Shown: positions 1 to 8,361 of the stretch, in pieces | Numbering within the stretch: position 1 is the first letter of the stretch | Layout: each line of letters starts with the position of its first letter | DNA from: Mycolicibacterium arenosum | GTDB taxonomy: Bacteria; Actinomycetota; Actinomycetes; Mycobacteriales; Mycobacteriaceae | Direction of reading: 5' to 3' | Assembly (NCBI RefSeq): GCF_024320865.1 | Contig: NZ_JANDBD010000004.1 | Span: forward strand, 1-64,000 | DNA: 64,000 nucleotides | The notes under the pieces: model-generated | The model's database searches: none | Seen by the model: the letters and a program-made list of their open reading frames with translations, nothing else | What the model was told of the DNA's origin: nothing | Translations under genes and position numbers: made by a program

Positions 1-124
<124 letters not shown>

Positions 125-160
125 AAACACACTATTGAGTTCTCAAACAACACACCCATC
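125..160 (-). other. rRNA operon leader with conserved processing/antitermination element
   Basis: The reverse complement holds TTTGAGAACTCAATAGTGTG, a conserved leader element found upstream of mycobacterial 16S genes and tied to pre-rRNA antitermination and processing. In intact operons a T-rich stretch and further leader follow it before the mature 16S 5' end. Here it joins 16S interior sequence at once. Identification is from memory of such leaders. Confidence 0.75.
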
Positions 161-294
161 CCGACCGCGCAACGAACCCGCGGCGAAAAGCCGCGATCCG
201 TCGTGCGGGCAGATGAGGACGGCCACCGAAGTGACTTTCCCTCTGGGATGCCGCCGCGCTCTCCGGGCCAGGCCCGTGTCGCAGCGACTCGACT

Positions 295-323
295 AAGTTA
301 CGTCAGGGCTAACTCCGAGTCAA
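295..323 (-). promoter_or_regulatory. rrnB P1-type promoter
   Basis: On the minus strand, TTGACT (323-318) and TAACTT (300-295) are separated by exactly 17 bases, a near-consensus SigA promoter. It sits about 50 bases beyond the tyrS stop codon and reads toward the rRNA leader. Strong promoters of this type drive mycobacterial rrn operons. Confidence 0.8.
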
Positions 324-371
324 ATCGCCTGCTAGAAGCTGTTTTTGACCAGGTCGGTACGCCCGTACCAA

Positions 372-1646
372 TCATCCAACGCGCTGCACCCCGGCGATAT
401 TCCGCTTGCCGCGGCGCAGGACGAGCCACCGTCCGTGCAGGTAGTCGGAAGCCTCAGGCCGCCACTCGTCCGTTTCGACCCGCACGTTGTTCGCGTACAC
501 GCCACCTTCGCCGATCGTGCGGCGAGCGGCGCCCTTACTCGGGCAGAGTCCAGTGACCACCAGGAGGTCGGTGATCCCGTCGGCTCCGCCCGGCGGCACG
601 TCGGCTACCGACGCCTCCCGCAGGGCGGCAGCCAGCGTCGGTTCGTCGAGATCAGTCAGCTCGGCGCGCCCGAACAGAGCCTGGCTGGCCTGTTCGACGG
701 ACCGGGTCGCATCCTGGCCGTGGACCAGGGTGGTCAACTCCTGGGCTAGTCGCCGCTGCGCTGAGCGTTCGTGCGGCCGCTCGGCGGTCGCACGCTCCAG
801 TTCGGCGACGTCGTCCGCACCGAGGAAGGTGAACCAGCGCAGGTACTGGACGACGTCGGCGTCCGCGGTGTTCACGAAGTACTGGTACCAGGCGTACGGG
901 CTGGTCAGCTCCGGATCGAGCCAGAGATTGCCCCCGCCGGTGGACTTGCCGAACTTCTTGCCCTCGGAGTCGGTGACGAGCGGCGTCGTCATCGCGTGCA
1001 CCGTCGCGCCGGCCTTCTGGCGAACCAGCCGGGCGCCGGCCACGATGTTGCCCCACTGATCGGAGCCACCGATCTGCAGCGCGCAGCCGTACCGCTGATG
1101 CAGCTCGACGTAGTCGTTGGCCTGCAACAACATGTAGCTGAACTCGGTGTAGGAGATGCCCTCGCCCTCGAGGCGACGACGGACGGTGTCGCGATCGAGC
1201 ATCACGTTGACCGAGAAGTACTTCCCGATGTCGCGCAGGAACTCGATCGCCGACAACTCGCCGGTCCACTCCAGGTTGTTCGCCACGATCGCGCCGGTGG
1301 CTGACTCGTCGAACGCCACGAATCGCTCGAGCTGAGCCCTGATTCGCGACGCCCAATCGGCGACGGTGTCCGCGGTGTTCAGCGTCCGCTCGCCGGTCTC
1401 CCTGGGGTCGCCGATCATTCCCGTCGCCCCGCCGGCCAGCACGATCGGCCGGTGCCCGGCCTCCTGGAAGCGCCGCAATGTGAGCAACGGCACCAGGTGA
1501 CCGGCGTGCAGGCTCGGCGCGGTCGGGTCGAATCCGGAGTAGACCGTCACCGGACCCGCGGCGAGATCGGACGCCAGAGCGTCGCGGTCGGTCGACTGGG
1601 CGATGAGCCCGCGCCAGTCCAGCTCGCCGAGGATGTCGCTTCCCAT
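372..1646 (-). CDS. tyrS: Tyrosyl-tRNA synthetase
   Basis: Class I aminoacyl-tRNA synthetase that charges tRNA-Tyr in the cytoplasm. The 424-residue product has the family's usual length. It shows the HIGH-like motif in [11 protein letters not shown], the tyrosine-binding stretch [11 protein letters not shown], the KMSKS-like loop KFGKST, and a C-terminal S4 RNA-binding domain ([20 protein letters not shown]). The start [15 protein letters not shown] matches the usual mycobacterial N-terminus; an in-frame codon six residues upstream is possible but less likely. It follows mpg by 17 bp on the same strand and is followed by the rrnB promoter, the arrangement described for fast-growing mycobacteria. 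Confidence 0.97.
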   Translation of the reverse strand: MGSDILGELDWRGLIAQSTDRDALASDLAAGPVTVYSGFDPTAPSLHAGHLVPLLTLRRFQEAGHRPIVLAGGATGMIGDPRETGERTLNTADTVADWASRIRAQLERFVAFDESATGAIVANNLEWTGELSAIEFLRDIGKYFSVNVMLDRDTVRRRLEGEGISYTEFSYMLLQANDYVELHQRYGCALQIGGSDQWGNIVAGARLVRQKAGATVHAMTTPLVTDSEGKKFGKSTGGGNLWLDPELTSPYAWYQYFVNTADADVVQYLRWFTFLGADDVAELERATAERPHERSAQRRLAQELTTLVHGQDATRSVEQASQALFGRAELTDLDEPTLAAALREASVADVPPGGADGITDLLVVTGLCPSKGAARRTIGEGGVYANNVRVETDEWRPEASDYLHGRWLVLRRGKRNIAGVQRVG

Positions 1647-1663
1647 GCGTCGATCTTCCCGCA

Positions 1664-2278
1664 TCAGTCGCTGTCGCCCGGTTCGGGTGCCCGCGGGCTG
1701 CGCCGGTAGGCGGACACCTCGGGGGTGTCGGTCAGCCAGAAGCGCCACGGCCGGTCGGCGGCCTTGCTGACGCCAACGCGCGGGCCGCTGGCCATCTCGG
1801 CGTCGGGAGCGGCCAGCGTCAGGCGAATCGGGCTGCGGTCGTCGAAGAGGTCGATTCCGTTGTCGGCCATGGTGATTCCGAGTGCTGCGCACAGGTTTCC
1901 CGGCCCCCGCGCGAGTGCGCTCGGCCGGATCGCCGGTCCGCGTCGGGACACCGCCACGTCGAGGCCCGACGTCACCTCCGCGGCCCGGAGCAACACGGCG
2001 CCCGCCACGTCGTCCGTCGCGCACACGACGTTGGCGCACACGTGAATTCCGTGGCTGAGATAGGTGTACAACCTGCCGGCCGGCCCGAACATCACCACGT
2101 TGCGCCCGCCGATCCCGCGGAACGAGTGCGACGCGGCATCGGGCCACGGCCCGTCCGGCGGTCCGCCGTACGCCTCGACCTCGACGATCACCGCCGCGAC
2201 GCCCGCACCGAGCAGGTGTGCACCGAGCAACCGGCGCGCGGCGGTGACCGGATCGACTGCGAGATGGTCCGCACTCAT
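1664..2278 (-). CDS. mpg: 3-methyladenine DNA glycosylase (AAG/MPG family)
   Basis: Base-excision repair enzyme that removes alkylated purines such as 3-methyladenine. The 204-residue product has the family core: [11 protein letters not shown], the active-site region [42 protein letters not shown], and [13 protein letters not shown], which forms the base pocket. The start is the ATG of [10 protein letters not shown], 57 bp from the divergent ABC gene. The order mpg-tyrS matches M. tuberculosis Rv1688-Rv1689. Confidence 0.95.
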   Translation of the reverse strand: MSADHLAVDPVTAARRLLGAHLLGAGVAAVIVEVEAYGGPPDGPWPDAASHSFRGIGGRNVVMFGPAGRLYTYLSHGIHVCANVVCATDDVAGAVLLRAAEVTSGLDVAVSRRGPAIRPSALARGPGNLCAALGITMADNGIDLFDDRSPIRLTLAAPDAEMASGPRVGVSKAADRPWRFWLTDTPEVSAYRRSPRAPEPGDSD

Positions 2279-2335
2279 GCGGCCGATTGTGCCCGCGGTC
2301 TTGACGCGGCTCGGCCTCGGGAGGATATTCATCGC

Positions 2336-3091
2336 ATGATGATTTCATCGAGTGGTGAATTAATCGACGCGGTGACCGTCGAGCACCTCACCGTGGTGCG
2401 CGACACGCACACGGCGCTCGACGACATCTCGCTGCGGGTCGCCCGCGGAACCATCACCGGCATCCTCGGCCCGTCCGGCTGCGGGAAGACCACGCTGATG
2501 CGCTGCATCGTCGGAACGCAGGTCGTCAAGTCCGGCAGCGTCACCGTGCTCGGACGGCCGGCGGGGTCGGCTGACCTGCGCAACCGCGTGGGCTACGTCA
2601 CGCAGAGCGCCACCGTCTACGACGATCTCCGGGTTATCGACAACGTCCGCTACTTCGCGTCGCTGTACGGCTCGGCGCCGGGTGAGGCCGACGAGGCGAT
2701 CTCCGCCGTCGGGCTCGACGACCACCGAAAAGCGCTGTGCAGCAACCTATCCGGTGGCCAGCGCACCAGGTCCTCGCTGGCGTGCGCGCTGGTGTCACAC
2801 CCCGACGTACTGGTGCTCGACGAGCCCACCGTCGGGCTGGACCCCGTCCTGCGCGTCGATCTGTGGGAGCGGTTCGACCATCTCGCGCGACGTGGCACCA
2901 CGCTCCTGGTCTCCAGCCACGTCATGGACGAGGCCGACCACTGCGCCGATCTGCTTCTCATGCGCGAAGGCCGCCTTCTCGCCCACCCCACACCGCGACA
3001 ACTCAGAGAGGACACGGGATGCACGTCACTGGAGGAGGCGTTTCTGTCCGTCATCCGGCACAGCACCGAAGCCGCGAGCACCACAGGCTGA
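2336..3091 (+). CDS. ABC transporter ATP-binding protein (Rv1687c-like)
   Basis: ATPase subunit of a type-2 ABC exporter. The 251-residue product has Walker A ([10 protein letters not shown]), the Q-loop ([14 protein letters not shown]), the signature [12 protein letters not shown], Walker B ([12 protein letters not shown]) and the switch His in [20 protein letters not shown] about 10 bases upstream fits a start at the first of two adjacent ATGs. The permease gene overlaps its 3' end and a TetR gene follows, giving an ATPase-permease-regulator operon. The substrate is unknown; the context of regulator plus exporter suggests removal of a toxic or lipid-like compound. Confidence 0.93.
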   Translation: MMISSSGELIDAVTVEHLTVVRDTHTALDDISLRVARGTITGILGPSGCGKTTLMRCIVGTQVVKSGSVTVLGRPAGSADLRNRVGYVTQSATVYDDLRVIDNVRYFASLYGSAPGEADEAISAVGLDDHRKALCSNLSGGQRTRSSLACALVSHPDVLVLDEPTVGLDPVLRVDLWERFDHLARRGTTLLVSSHVMDEADHCADLLLMREGRLLAHPTPRQLREDTGCTSLEEAFLSVIRHSTEAASTTG

Positions 3092-3843
3092 GCCCGCGTG
3101 CCTACCTCGCGACGACGGGTCGCATCCTGCGCCAGCTCGCCGCCGACCACCGCAGCGTCGCGATGATCCTGGTGGTGCCGAGCCTCATCATCACGCTGAT
3201 GTACTTCATGTTCGTCGACGCCCCGCAGAGACCGGGCGCGCCGTCTCCGTTCAACAACGCCTGCCTGATCATGCTCGGCGTCTTCCCGCTCATCGTGATG
3301 TTCCTCATCACCTCGATCACCATGCAGCGCGAGCGCGTGTCGGGGACGCTGGAACGCATCCTCACCACTCCCCTGCGCAGGCTCGATCTGCTGGCCGCGT
3401 ACGGCACCGCCTTCTCGATCGCCGCCGCCGCGCAGGCGACGCTGGCCTGCGCGATCTCGTTCTGGCTGCTCGGCCTGGACACCGCGGGCAGCCCGGCGCT
3501 GGTGTTCGCCATCGCCATCATCAACGCGGTGCTCGGGGTCGGACTAGGCCTACTGTGCAGCGCGTTCGCGCGGACGGAGTTCCAGGCCGTCCAGTTCATG
3601 CCGGTCGTGATCGCTCCGCAGCTGCTGCTGTGCGGCATCATCGTGCCGCGGGCCGTCATGCCGGACTGGCTGCAGTGGATCAGCAACGCGCTGCCCGCGA
3701 GCTACGCGCTCGAGGCACTTCAGCAGGTCGGCGCCCATCCCGAGCTGACCGCCACTGCAGCGCGCGACATCGCGATCGTGATCGGATTCGCCGTGGTCGC
3801 GATGGCGCTCGCCGCTGCCACGCTGAGGCGCCGCACTCCGTGA
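3019..3843 (+). CDS. ABC-2 type transporter permease (Rv1686c-like)
   Basis: Membrane subunit partnering the preceding ATPase. The 274-residue product has about six membrane segments (for example SVAMILVVPSLIITLMYFM and CLIMLGVFPLIVMFLI) and the ABC-2 permease stretch MQRERVSGTLERILTTPLRR. The chosen ATG is preceded by AGAGAGG at 7 bases and overlaps the ATPase gene by 73 bp. No ATG or GTG lies nearer the first membrane segment in this frame, so the start is reasonable but not certain. The stop overlaps the next gene's start. Confidence 0.88.
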   Translation: MHVTGGGVSVRHPAQHRSREHHRLSPRAYLATTGRILRQLAADHRSVAMILVVPSLIITLMYFMFVDAPQRPGAPSPFNNACLIMLGVFPLIVMFLITSITMQRERVSGTLERILTTPLRRLDLLAAYGTAFSIAAAAQATLACAISFWLLGLDTAGSPALVFAIAIINAVLGVGLGLLCSAFARTEFQAVQFMPVVIAPQLLLCGIIVPRAVMPDWLQWISNALPASYALEALQQVGAHPELTATAARDIAIVIGFAVVAMALAAATLRRRTP

Positions 3844-4460
3844 CCGAGGCGAAGTCGCGCAGCCGCAAGCGCCCCGGTCGCCCCGCCGGCACGTCGGATA
3901 CCCGTGAGCGGATTCTGACTGAGGCGCGGGAGTTGTTCGCCCGCAACGGGATCGACAAGACATCCGTTCGCTCGATCGCGTCTGCGGCCGGCGTGGATTC
4001 GGCGCTGGTACACCACTACTTCGGTACCAAGGAACAGCTCTTCGCCGCCGCGATCCACATTCCGATCGACCCGATGCAGGTGATCGGGCCGATGCGCGAA
4101 GCGCCGGTGGATCAACTCGGGCTGCTGCTGCCCTCGATCCTGTTGCCGCTATGGGACTCCGAACTCGGCTCGGGCTTCATCGCGACGCTCCGCTCGCTGC
4201 TGTCGGGCAGCGACGTGTCGCTGGTGCGCAGCTTCCTGCAGGAGGTCATCACCAGGGAGGTGGGTGCCCGGGTCGACGATCCGCCGGGCTCGGGACCCGT
4301 CCGCGTGCAGTTCGTCGCGTCGCAACTGGTGGGCGTGGTGATGGCGCGCTACATCCTGGAGCTCGAACCGTTCAGATCGCTGCCGGTCACCCAGATCGCC
4401 GAGACCATCGCGCCCAATCTGCAGCGCTACCTCACCGGTGACCTGCCGGGACTCGGCTAG
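3840..4460 (+). CDS. TetR-family transcriptional regulator (Rv1685c-like)
   Basis: DNA-binding repressor, 206 residues. The N-terminal helix-turn-helix is RERILTEARELFARNGIDKTSVRSIASAAGVDSALVHHYFGTKEQL, split here as RERILTEARELFARNG and then TSVRSIASAAGVDSALVHHY; the ligand-binding half is all-helical. The GTG start shares 4 bp (GTGA) with the permease stop, so it is translationally coupled and probably controls this exporter operon. The 3' end overlaps the convergent Trm112-like gene by 4 bp. The ligand is unknown. Confidence 0.93.
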   Translation: MTEAKSRSRKRPGRPAGTSDTRERILTEARELFARNGIDKTSVRSIASAAGVDSALVHHYFGTKEQLFAAAIHIPIDPMQVIGPMREAPVDQLGLLLPSILLPLWDSELGSGFIATLRSLLSGSDVSLVRSFLQEVITREVGARVDDPPGSGPVRVQFVASQLVGVVMARYILELEPFRSLPVTQIAETIAPNLQRYLTGDLPGLG

Positions 4461-4663
4461 CTTTCGGCAGCCGCAACCAAGCGGTCGTGCTCGGCGTCGT
4501 CGGTGATGGTGTCCGCTTCGTCGACGAGCAGCACCGGAATGCCCTCGTCGATTCGATAGCGCAGCCGCAGCCGCGGGTTGTACAGCGCCTCGTCGGCGAT
4601 CAGCAGAAGCGGTCCGCGGTCCGCGGGGCATACCAGGATGGATCGCAGGCGTTCGGACAGCAC
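4457..4663 (-). CDS. Trm112-like small protein (UPF0434 family, Rv1684-like)
   Basis: A 68-residue protein beginning LSERLRSILVCPADRGPLLL and containing YNPRLRLRYRIDEGIPVLLVDEA, the hallmark of the Trm112/UPF0434 family. Trm112 proteins activate methyltransferases in other organisms; the mycobacterial role is not established. The classical zinc ligands are reduced to one Cys in VCPAD. The start is GTG. It lies 4 bp after the secreted-protein gene and seems to be the last gene of a three-gene unit starting with the fusion gene. Confidence 0.87.
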   Translation of the reverse strand: MLSERLRSILVCPADRGPLLLIADEALYNPRLRLRYRIDEGIPVLLVDEADTITDDAEHDRLVAAAES

Positions 4664-4667
4664 GGGA

Positions 4668-5162
4668 TCAGCCGGCCGGGAGGATGGTGCCCTGATTGCC
4701 CGGCGGGAGGGTGTTGATTCCGATGGACGTCGGCGACTGCGACTGCGCCTGCTGGTTGCGCAGCTTGTTGCGCAGCTGGAAGGTCTTGGTCGCCTCCAGC
4801 GCTTCGATGACGCGGGACTGGCTGGCCCCGGTGAAGTTCAGCGCCTCGATGAGCGCCTGGCCGTTCGAGTTCGACGGCATGAAGCCCTGCTGCCGCAGCT
4901 TCATGACGTCGTTGATCAGATTGGAGACCTGACCGCCGCCGGCACCCGTGTCGTACTTGGCCTGGATGGCGAGTAGCGCCTGATCCGGCGTCATCTGGGG
5001 CGCCTCGGGGGCTTCCGCGTCGACGGTCGCGTCGGTGGCGGGTTCGGCGAGCGCGGGCGTCGCGCCGAGGCCGATCATCAGGCCGGCAGCGAGCGCACCG
5101 CTGGCCACGACGCCGGTGACGGCACGCCGCCAGCCCGTGGTCGTGCTGGTCTTCGATGTCAT
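4668..5162 (-). CDS. Secreted protein of unknown function
   Basis: A 164-residue product with a clear Sec signal peptide: basic N-region (TGWRRAV), hydrophobic core (GVVASGALAAGLMIGLG) and a cleavage site ALA-EPA near residue 41. The mature part has an acidic linker and then a helical domain (MTPDQALLAIQAKYDTG, SNLINDVMKLRQQGF, QALIEALNFT, SRVIEALEATKTFQ) ending in a Gln/Asn/Pro-rich tail. GGAGGA lies 4 bases upstream of the ATG. I do not recognise a named family. It lies between the lipase fusion and the Trm112-like gene. Confidence 0.85.
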   Translation of the reverse strand: MTSKTSTTTGWRRAVTGVVASGALAAGLMIGLGATPALAEPATDATVDAEAPEAPQMTPDQALLAIQAKYDTGAGGGQVSNLINDVMKLRQQGFMPSNSNGQALIEALNFTGASQSRVIEALEATKTFQLRNKLRNQQAQSQSPTSIGINTLPPGNQGTILPAG

Positions 5163-5250
5163 GGATCCTCCAGAGCACGGGTTCCCCGACCCGAAGCGGC
5201 GACCTGCCGCAAGCCGGAGCCTAACAGTGTGACGGATGTGACGCACGGTC

Positions 5251-8226
5251 TCAGCCGTCCTGGTCGACGTTGACGAGTTCGGCGCGGATCGCCGTCGTCA
5301 GACGCTTGAAGACGCCGTTGTCCTCGTCGAGGTACCACGAGTTTCGCGAGGCTTTCGGGTAGCCGGCCGCGCGAAGCGGACCGAGCAGCGGTCGGTAGGT
5401 CGCGCTGAGCGTCATGTCGGGCACGACGTGGACGACGTCGGGTGGATTCCCGACGACGAGCTTCGCGAGCGCGTCGTTCAAATCGGCCGTCGGCACGCTG
5501 CCGCCGGGGCACAGCGTCAACGCCGTCACCGCACGTGCGACGCCCGCCACTTCGATGCGGTACGTGACCGCGATGTCGACGGCGCCGATCCGGCCGGCGA
5601 CGTCGTTCACGGCGGCCGCGAACACGGGTCCGCGCGGCGTGTGAATCACCGAGGAGCGGTTGTCGACGAGCCAGTAGTCGCCGTCGTCGTCCTTGCGGAA
5701 CAGGTACTCGGTGGACACCCACGTGTCGGCGGGCGCGAACACGCCGCGCTTGACCGACGCCGTCGGGTCGACGGGACCGCGCGGATGAGCGAGCAGGACG
5801 CCGACCTCATTGGGTCCGGCGAGCCGGACGAAGCCCCGCTCGTCCTCGAGGATCAGGTCGTCGTCGACGTCGTAGGCCGCCAGCTCGATGTGGCCGCCGC
5901 CGGGCAGCGGCCTGCCCTCGCTGCCGATCTTGGCGCCCGAGACGTTGGCGAGCACGGCCTGGCCGTCGGTGGTCGCGAAGAACTCGACGATGTGGGCGGG
6001 CGCGAACTCCTCCTCGACCCGCTTCCACAGACCCGTCGGCATACCCGACCCGATGAACAGCCGCACCGGATGGTTGCCGTTCAGCACGAACGACGGGTCG
6101 TCGATGACGTCGCGCAGCATCGCCCACGTGTAGGACACGACCGTCACGCCGTACTGCCGGAGTTCGTGCACGAACCGGTCCGGCCGAAGGCCACGCGACA
6201 GCGCGATCCGGGTGCCGCCGACGACGGCGCCACCGAGGCTCACGAGCAGGCCGGACTGGTGATGCAGGGGCGTCAGGCAGTACACGGTGTCACCGCGGCC
6301 GAGGTTGGCGGCCGAGGCGGTGCCGAACGCCGACAGCGCCCACCGGTAGTTGGTGATCTGCCGGGCGACGAGCTTGCCGCCGACCGTGGCGAACGCGATG
6401 TACGCCAGATCCTTGGCGAAACCGGGGTTGGGCCGGTACCACCCCGGCAGATCGACCACGTCGGGGTCGATCTGCTCCATGTCGACGACGTCGGCGTCCT
6501 GCGGCGGCGCGAGGTCGCGGTTCTCGCCGCCGCCCAGCACCAGTACGCGCAGTGGAAGTCGGCTCGCCGCGTCGAGATTGCTCGGGTCGGCGATGATGTC
6601 GGACGCGCCCCCGAGTGCGGCGGCCTCCGCCAGATCCGCGTCGGGCGGCATCAGCACCGCGACCGCTCCCAGGCGCGACAGCGCGGCGATCGCCACCAGC
6701 GCGCTCGGCCTGGTCTCCATCAGGACGCCGACGCGCGCGCCCTGCCGGATCCCGACCTCGATGAGGCCGCGCACCACGTTGTTGATGCGGCGATCCACCG
6801 CCTCGTAGGTGTGCACGCGGCCGTCGAACAGCAGGAACTCGCCGCCGGGGGTGGCGCTCGCCTGCTCGTCCATGATGCGGCCGAGCGAGATCCGGGTGTG
6901 GTCGTTGATCTGGCCGAGGCGCGCCAGCCTGGGCAGCGTGCGCGCGGTCTCGACGACGAGCGCGCGCGCCGACTTGTTGGCCGCCACGAACGCATCGGCG
7001 GCGGTGCGGGCCAGGCTGAACGTCATCTCGGTGGCTGCGGCGGCGCCGTGCGCGACGCGGGACGCGAACGGCACGCCGCTCTCGCTGGTCTCCGACGGCT
7101 GCAGCGCCATCGGCACGACGTCGGCGGGCATCTCACCGTCGCCGGACAGCCACTTCACCCACGATGCGACCGTCGGCCAGGTCTGCGTGGCGGCCTTACC
7201 GCCGACCACGAGGCCGAAATGCCCTGCGCGGATGAGGTATTCGTAGACGTCCGCCTGTGGCGCCGCGCGCTTGATTCCCCGCACCGACGCCGGCTGGCCG
7301 ATGTCATCGACCTCGCCGACGACGGCGAGTACCGGGCAGTCGATATCGGACAGCGTGACGAGATCGCCGTGGATGGAGAAGCCGCCGCTCATCATCCGGT
7401 TGTGCGCGATGAATTGCTTGAGCAACTCGGCGATCGCCGGGCCCGACCACGCGATCCAGCCCTCGTTGGACAGGAACCGGCGCTGCTGCTCGCGCGGCAG
7501 CAGGGCCTCGCGGTCGTGCAACTGCCGCATGAAGTCGAGTCGGGCCTGCGCGGTCTTGATCGGATCGAGCATCTGGAAGCCGGTGCGGGCCAGCCAGCCG
7601 GGGATGTCGATGCGGCTGAAGACGTGGTCGGCCATGAAGTCGGCGGCCGCGGCGCCGAAGTTGGCCGGCAGGTTCATCGGCAGGCCGGCGAGCGTGTCAA
7701 CCGGCGAGCCGAAGGCGACGATGCTGGCCAGATCCTTCGCGCGGCGGTACGCGGCGGTCTGGTACGCGAACATGCCGCCCTGGGAGTACCCGGCGAGGTG
7801 AACGTCGCGGCCGGTGACCTCCTTGACGGTGTCGATGGCCTCGTTGAGCGCCACGACGTGGTCCGCGAGGTTGCGGTCCATGCCGCCCTCGACCTTGTCC
7901 GGCGACCCGAAGTCGATGACCCAGGGATCGATGCCCGCCTTGTGCAGGATTCCGACCGCACCCTCGTCGCGGGTGACGTCCCACATGTCAGCCGACATCA
8001 TCATCGGGTGCACCATCAGGACCGGTGGCCCCGCGGGCGTCGCGCCGGGGCGGGTGTCCGGCGGGAAGTACCGACGCAGCCGGTACATCGGCACGCTCTG
8101 AACGATCTGGAAGGGCGACGGGACCGCACCGGTCTCCAGCCCGCCGTAGCGAAGTACCTCGAGCCCGTTCTGAGCGGTGGCCACCAATCGGCCCACCGGG
8201 CGGGTGAACGTCGTGAAATCGACCAC
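5251..8226 (-). CDS. Fused alpha/beta-hydrolase (PhaC/lipase-like) and acyl-CoA-synthetase-like protein (Rv1683-like)
   Basis: A 991-residue fusion. Residues about 1-370 form a PhaC-type alpha/beta-hydrolase with nucleophile box GYSQGG (Ser148), GSPD near residue 107 and the catalytic His in RAGHFGLVVGG. Residues about 450-990 are an ANL (AMP-forming) fold: motifs such as TYEAVDRRINNVVRGL, GARVGVLMETRPSALVA, YCLTPLHHQSGLL and GDYWLVDNRSSVIHTPRG. The nucleotide-binding loop, normally TSGTTGxPKG, reads AFATVGGKLVARQ, and the usual C-terminal catalytic Lys region reads LSATYRPLLGPLR without Lys. The M. tuberculosis counterpart is annotated as a bifunctional acyl-CoA synthase/lipase. I infer lipid-ester hydrolysis with an adenylation domain that may be inactive. 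GTG start with AAGGGGAG upstream. Confidence 0.92.
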   Translation of the reverse strand: MVDFTTFTRPVGRLVATAQNGLEVLRYGGLETGAVPSPFQIVQSVPMYRLRRYFPPDTRPGATPAGPPVLMVHPMMMSADMWDVTRDEGAVGILHKAGIDPWVIDFGSPDKVEGGMDRNLADHVVALNEAIDTVKEVTGRDVHLAGYSQGGMFAYQTAAYRRAKDLASIVAFGSPVDTLAGLPMNLPANFGAAAADFMADHVFSRIDIPGWLARTGFQMLDPIKTAQARLDFMRQLHDREALLPREQQRRFLSNEGWIAWSGPAIAELLKQFIAHNRMMSGGFSIHGDLVTLSDIDCPVLAVVGEVDDIGQPASVRGIKRAAPQADVYEYLIRAGHFGLVVGGKAATQTWPTVASWVKWLSGDGEMPADVVPMALQPSETSESGVPFASRVAHGAAAATEMTFSLARTAADAFVAANKSARALVVETARTLPRLARLGQINDHTRISLGRIMDEQASATPGGEFLLFDGRVHTYEAVDRRINNVVRGLIEVGIRQGARVGVLMETRPSALVAIAALSRLGAVAVLMPPDADLAEAAALGGASDIIADPSNLDAASRLPLRVLVLGGGENRDLAPPQDADVVDMEQIDPDVVDLPGWYRPNPGFAKDLAYIAFATVGGKLVARQITNYRWALSAFGTASAANLGRGDTVYCLTPLHHQSGLLVSLGGAVVGGTRIALSRGLRPDRFVHELRQYGVTVVSYTWAMLRDVIDDPSFVLNGNHPVRLFIGSGMPTGLWKRVEEEFAPAHIVEFFATTDGQAVLANVSGAKIGSEGRPLPGGGHIELAAYDVDDDLILEDERGFVRLAGPNEVGVLLAHPRGPVDPTASVKRGVFAPADTWVSTEYLFRKDDDGDYWLVDNRSSVIHTPRGPVFAAAVNDVAGRIGAVDIAVTYRIEVAGVARAVTALTLCPGGSVPTADLNDALAKLVVGNPPDVVHVVPDMTLSATYRPLLGPLRAAGYPKASRNSWYLDEDNGVFKRLTTAIRAELVNVDQDG

Positions 8227-8361
8227 TGCACTCCCCTTCGTCGCATCCCCGAAGCCCTGATCGCCGACGTCATCATGGCACAGCGGGTGAGCCGCGCCGC
8301 GGGCATCGGCGGCCGGGAGCGCGGCGACGCGGGAAACCCCTCGGCCCTATGATCGGCGCCG

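Noticed and set aside
2042-2335. N-terminal extension of the ABC ATPase
   Set aside because: Lies antisense to mpg and lacks homology; GGGAGGA and ATG 2336 fit the family start.
5428-8352. 974-codon open frame opposite the lipase fusion
   Set aside because: Antisense shadow from high GC: Arg/Gly/Asp-rich, no domains; the minus-strand gene has clear motifs.
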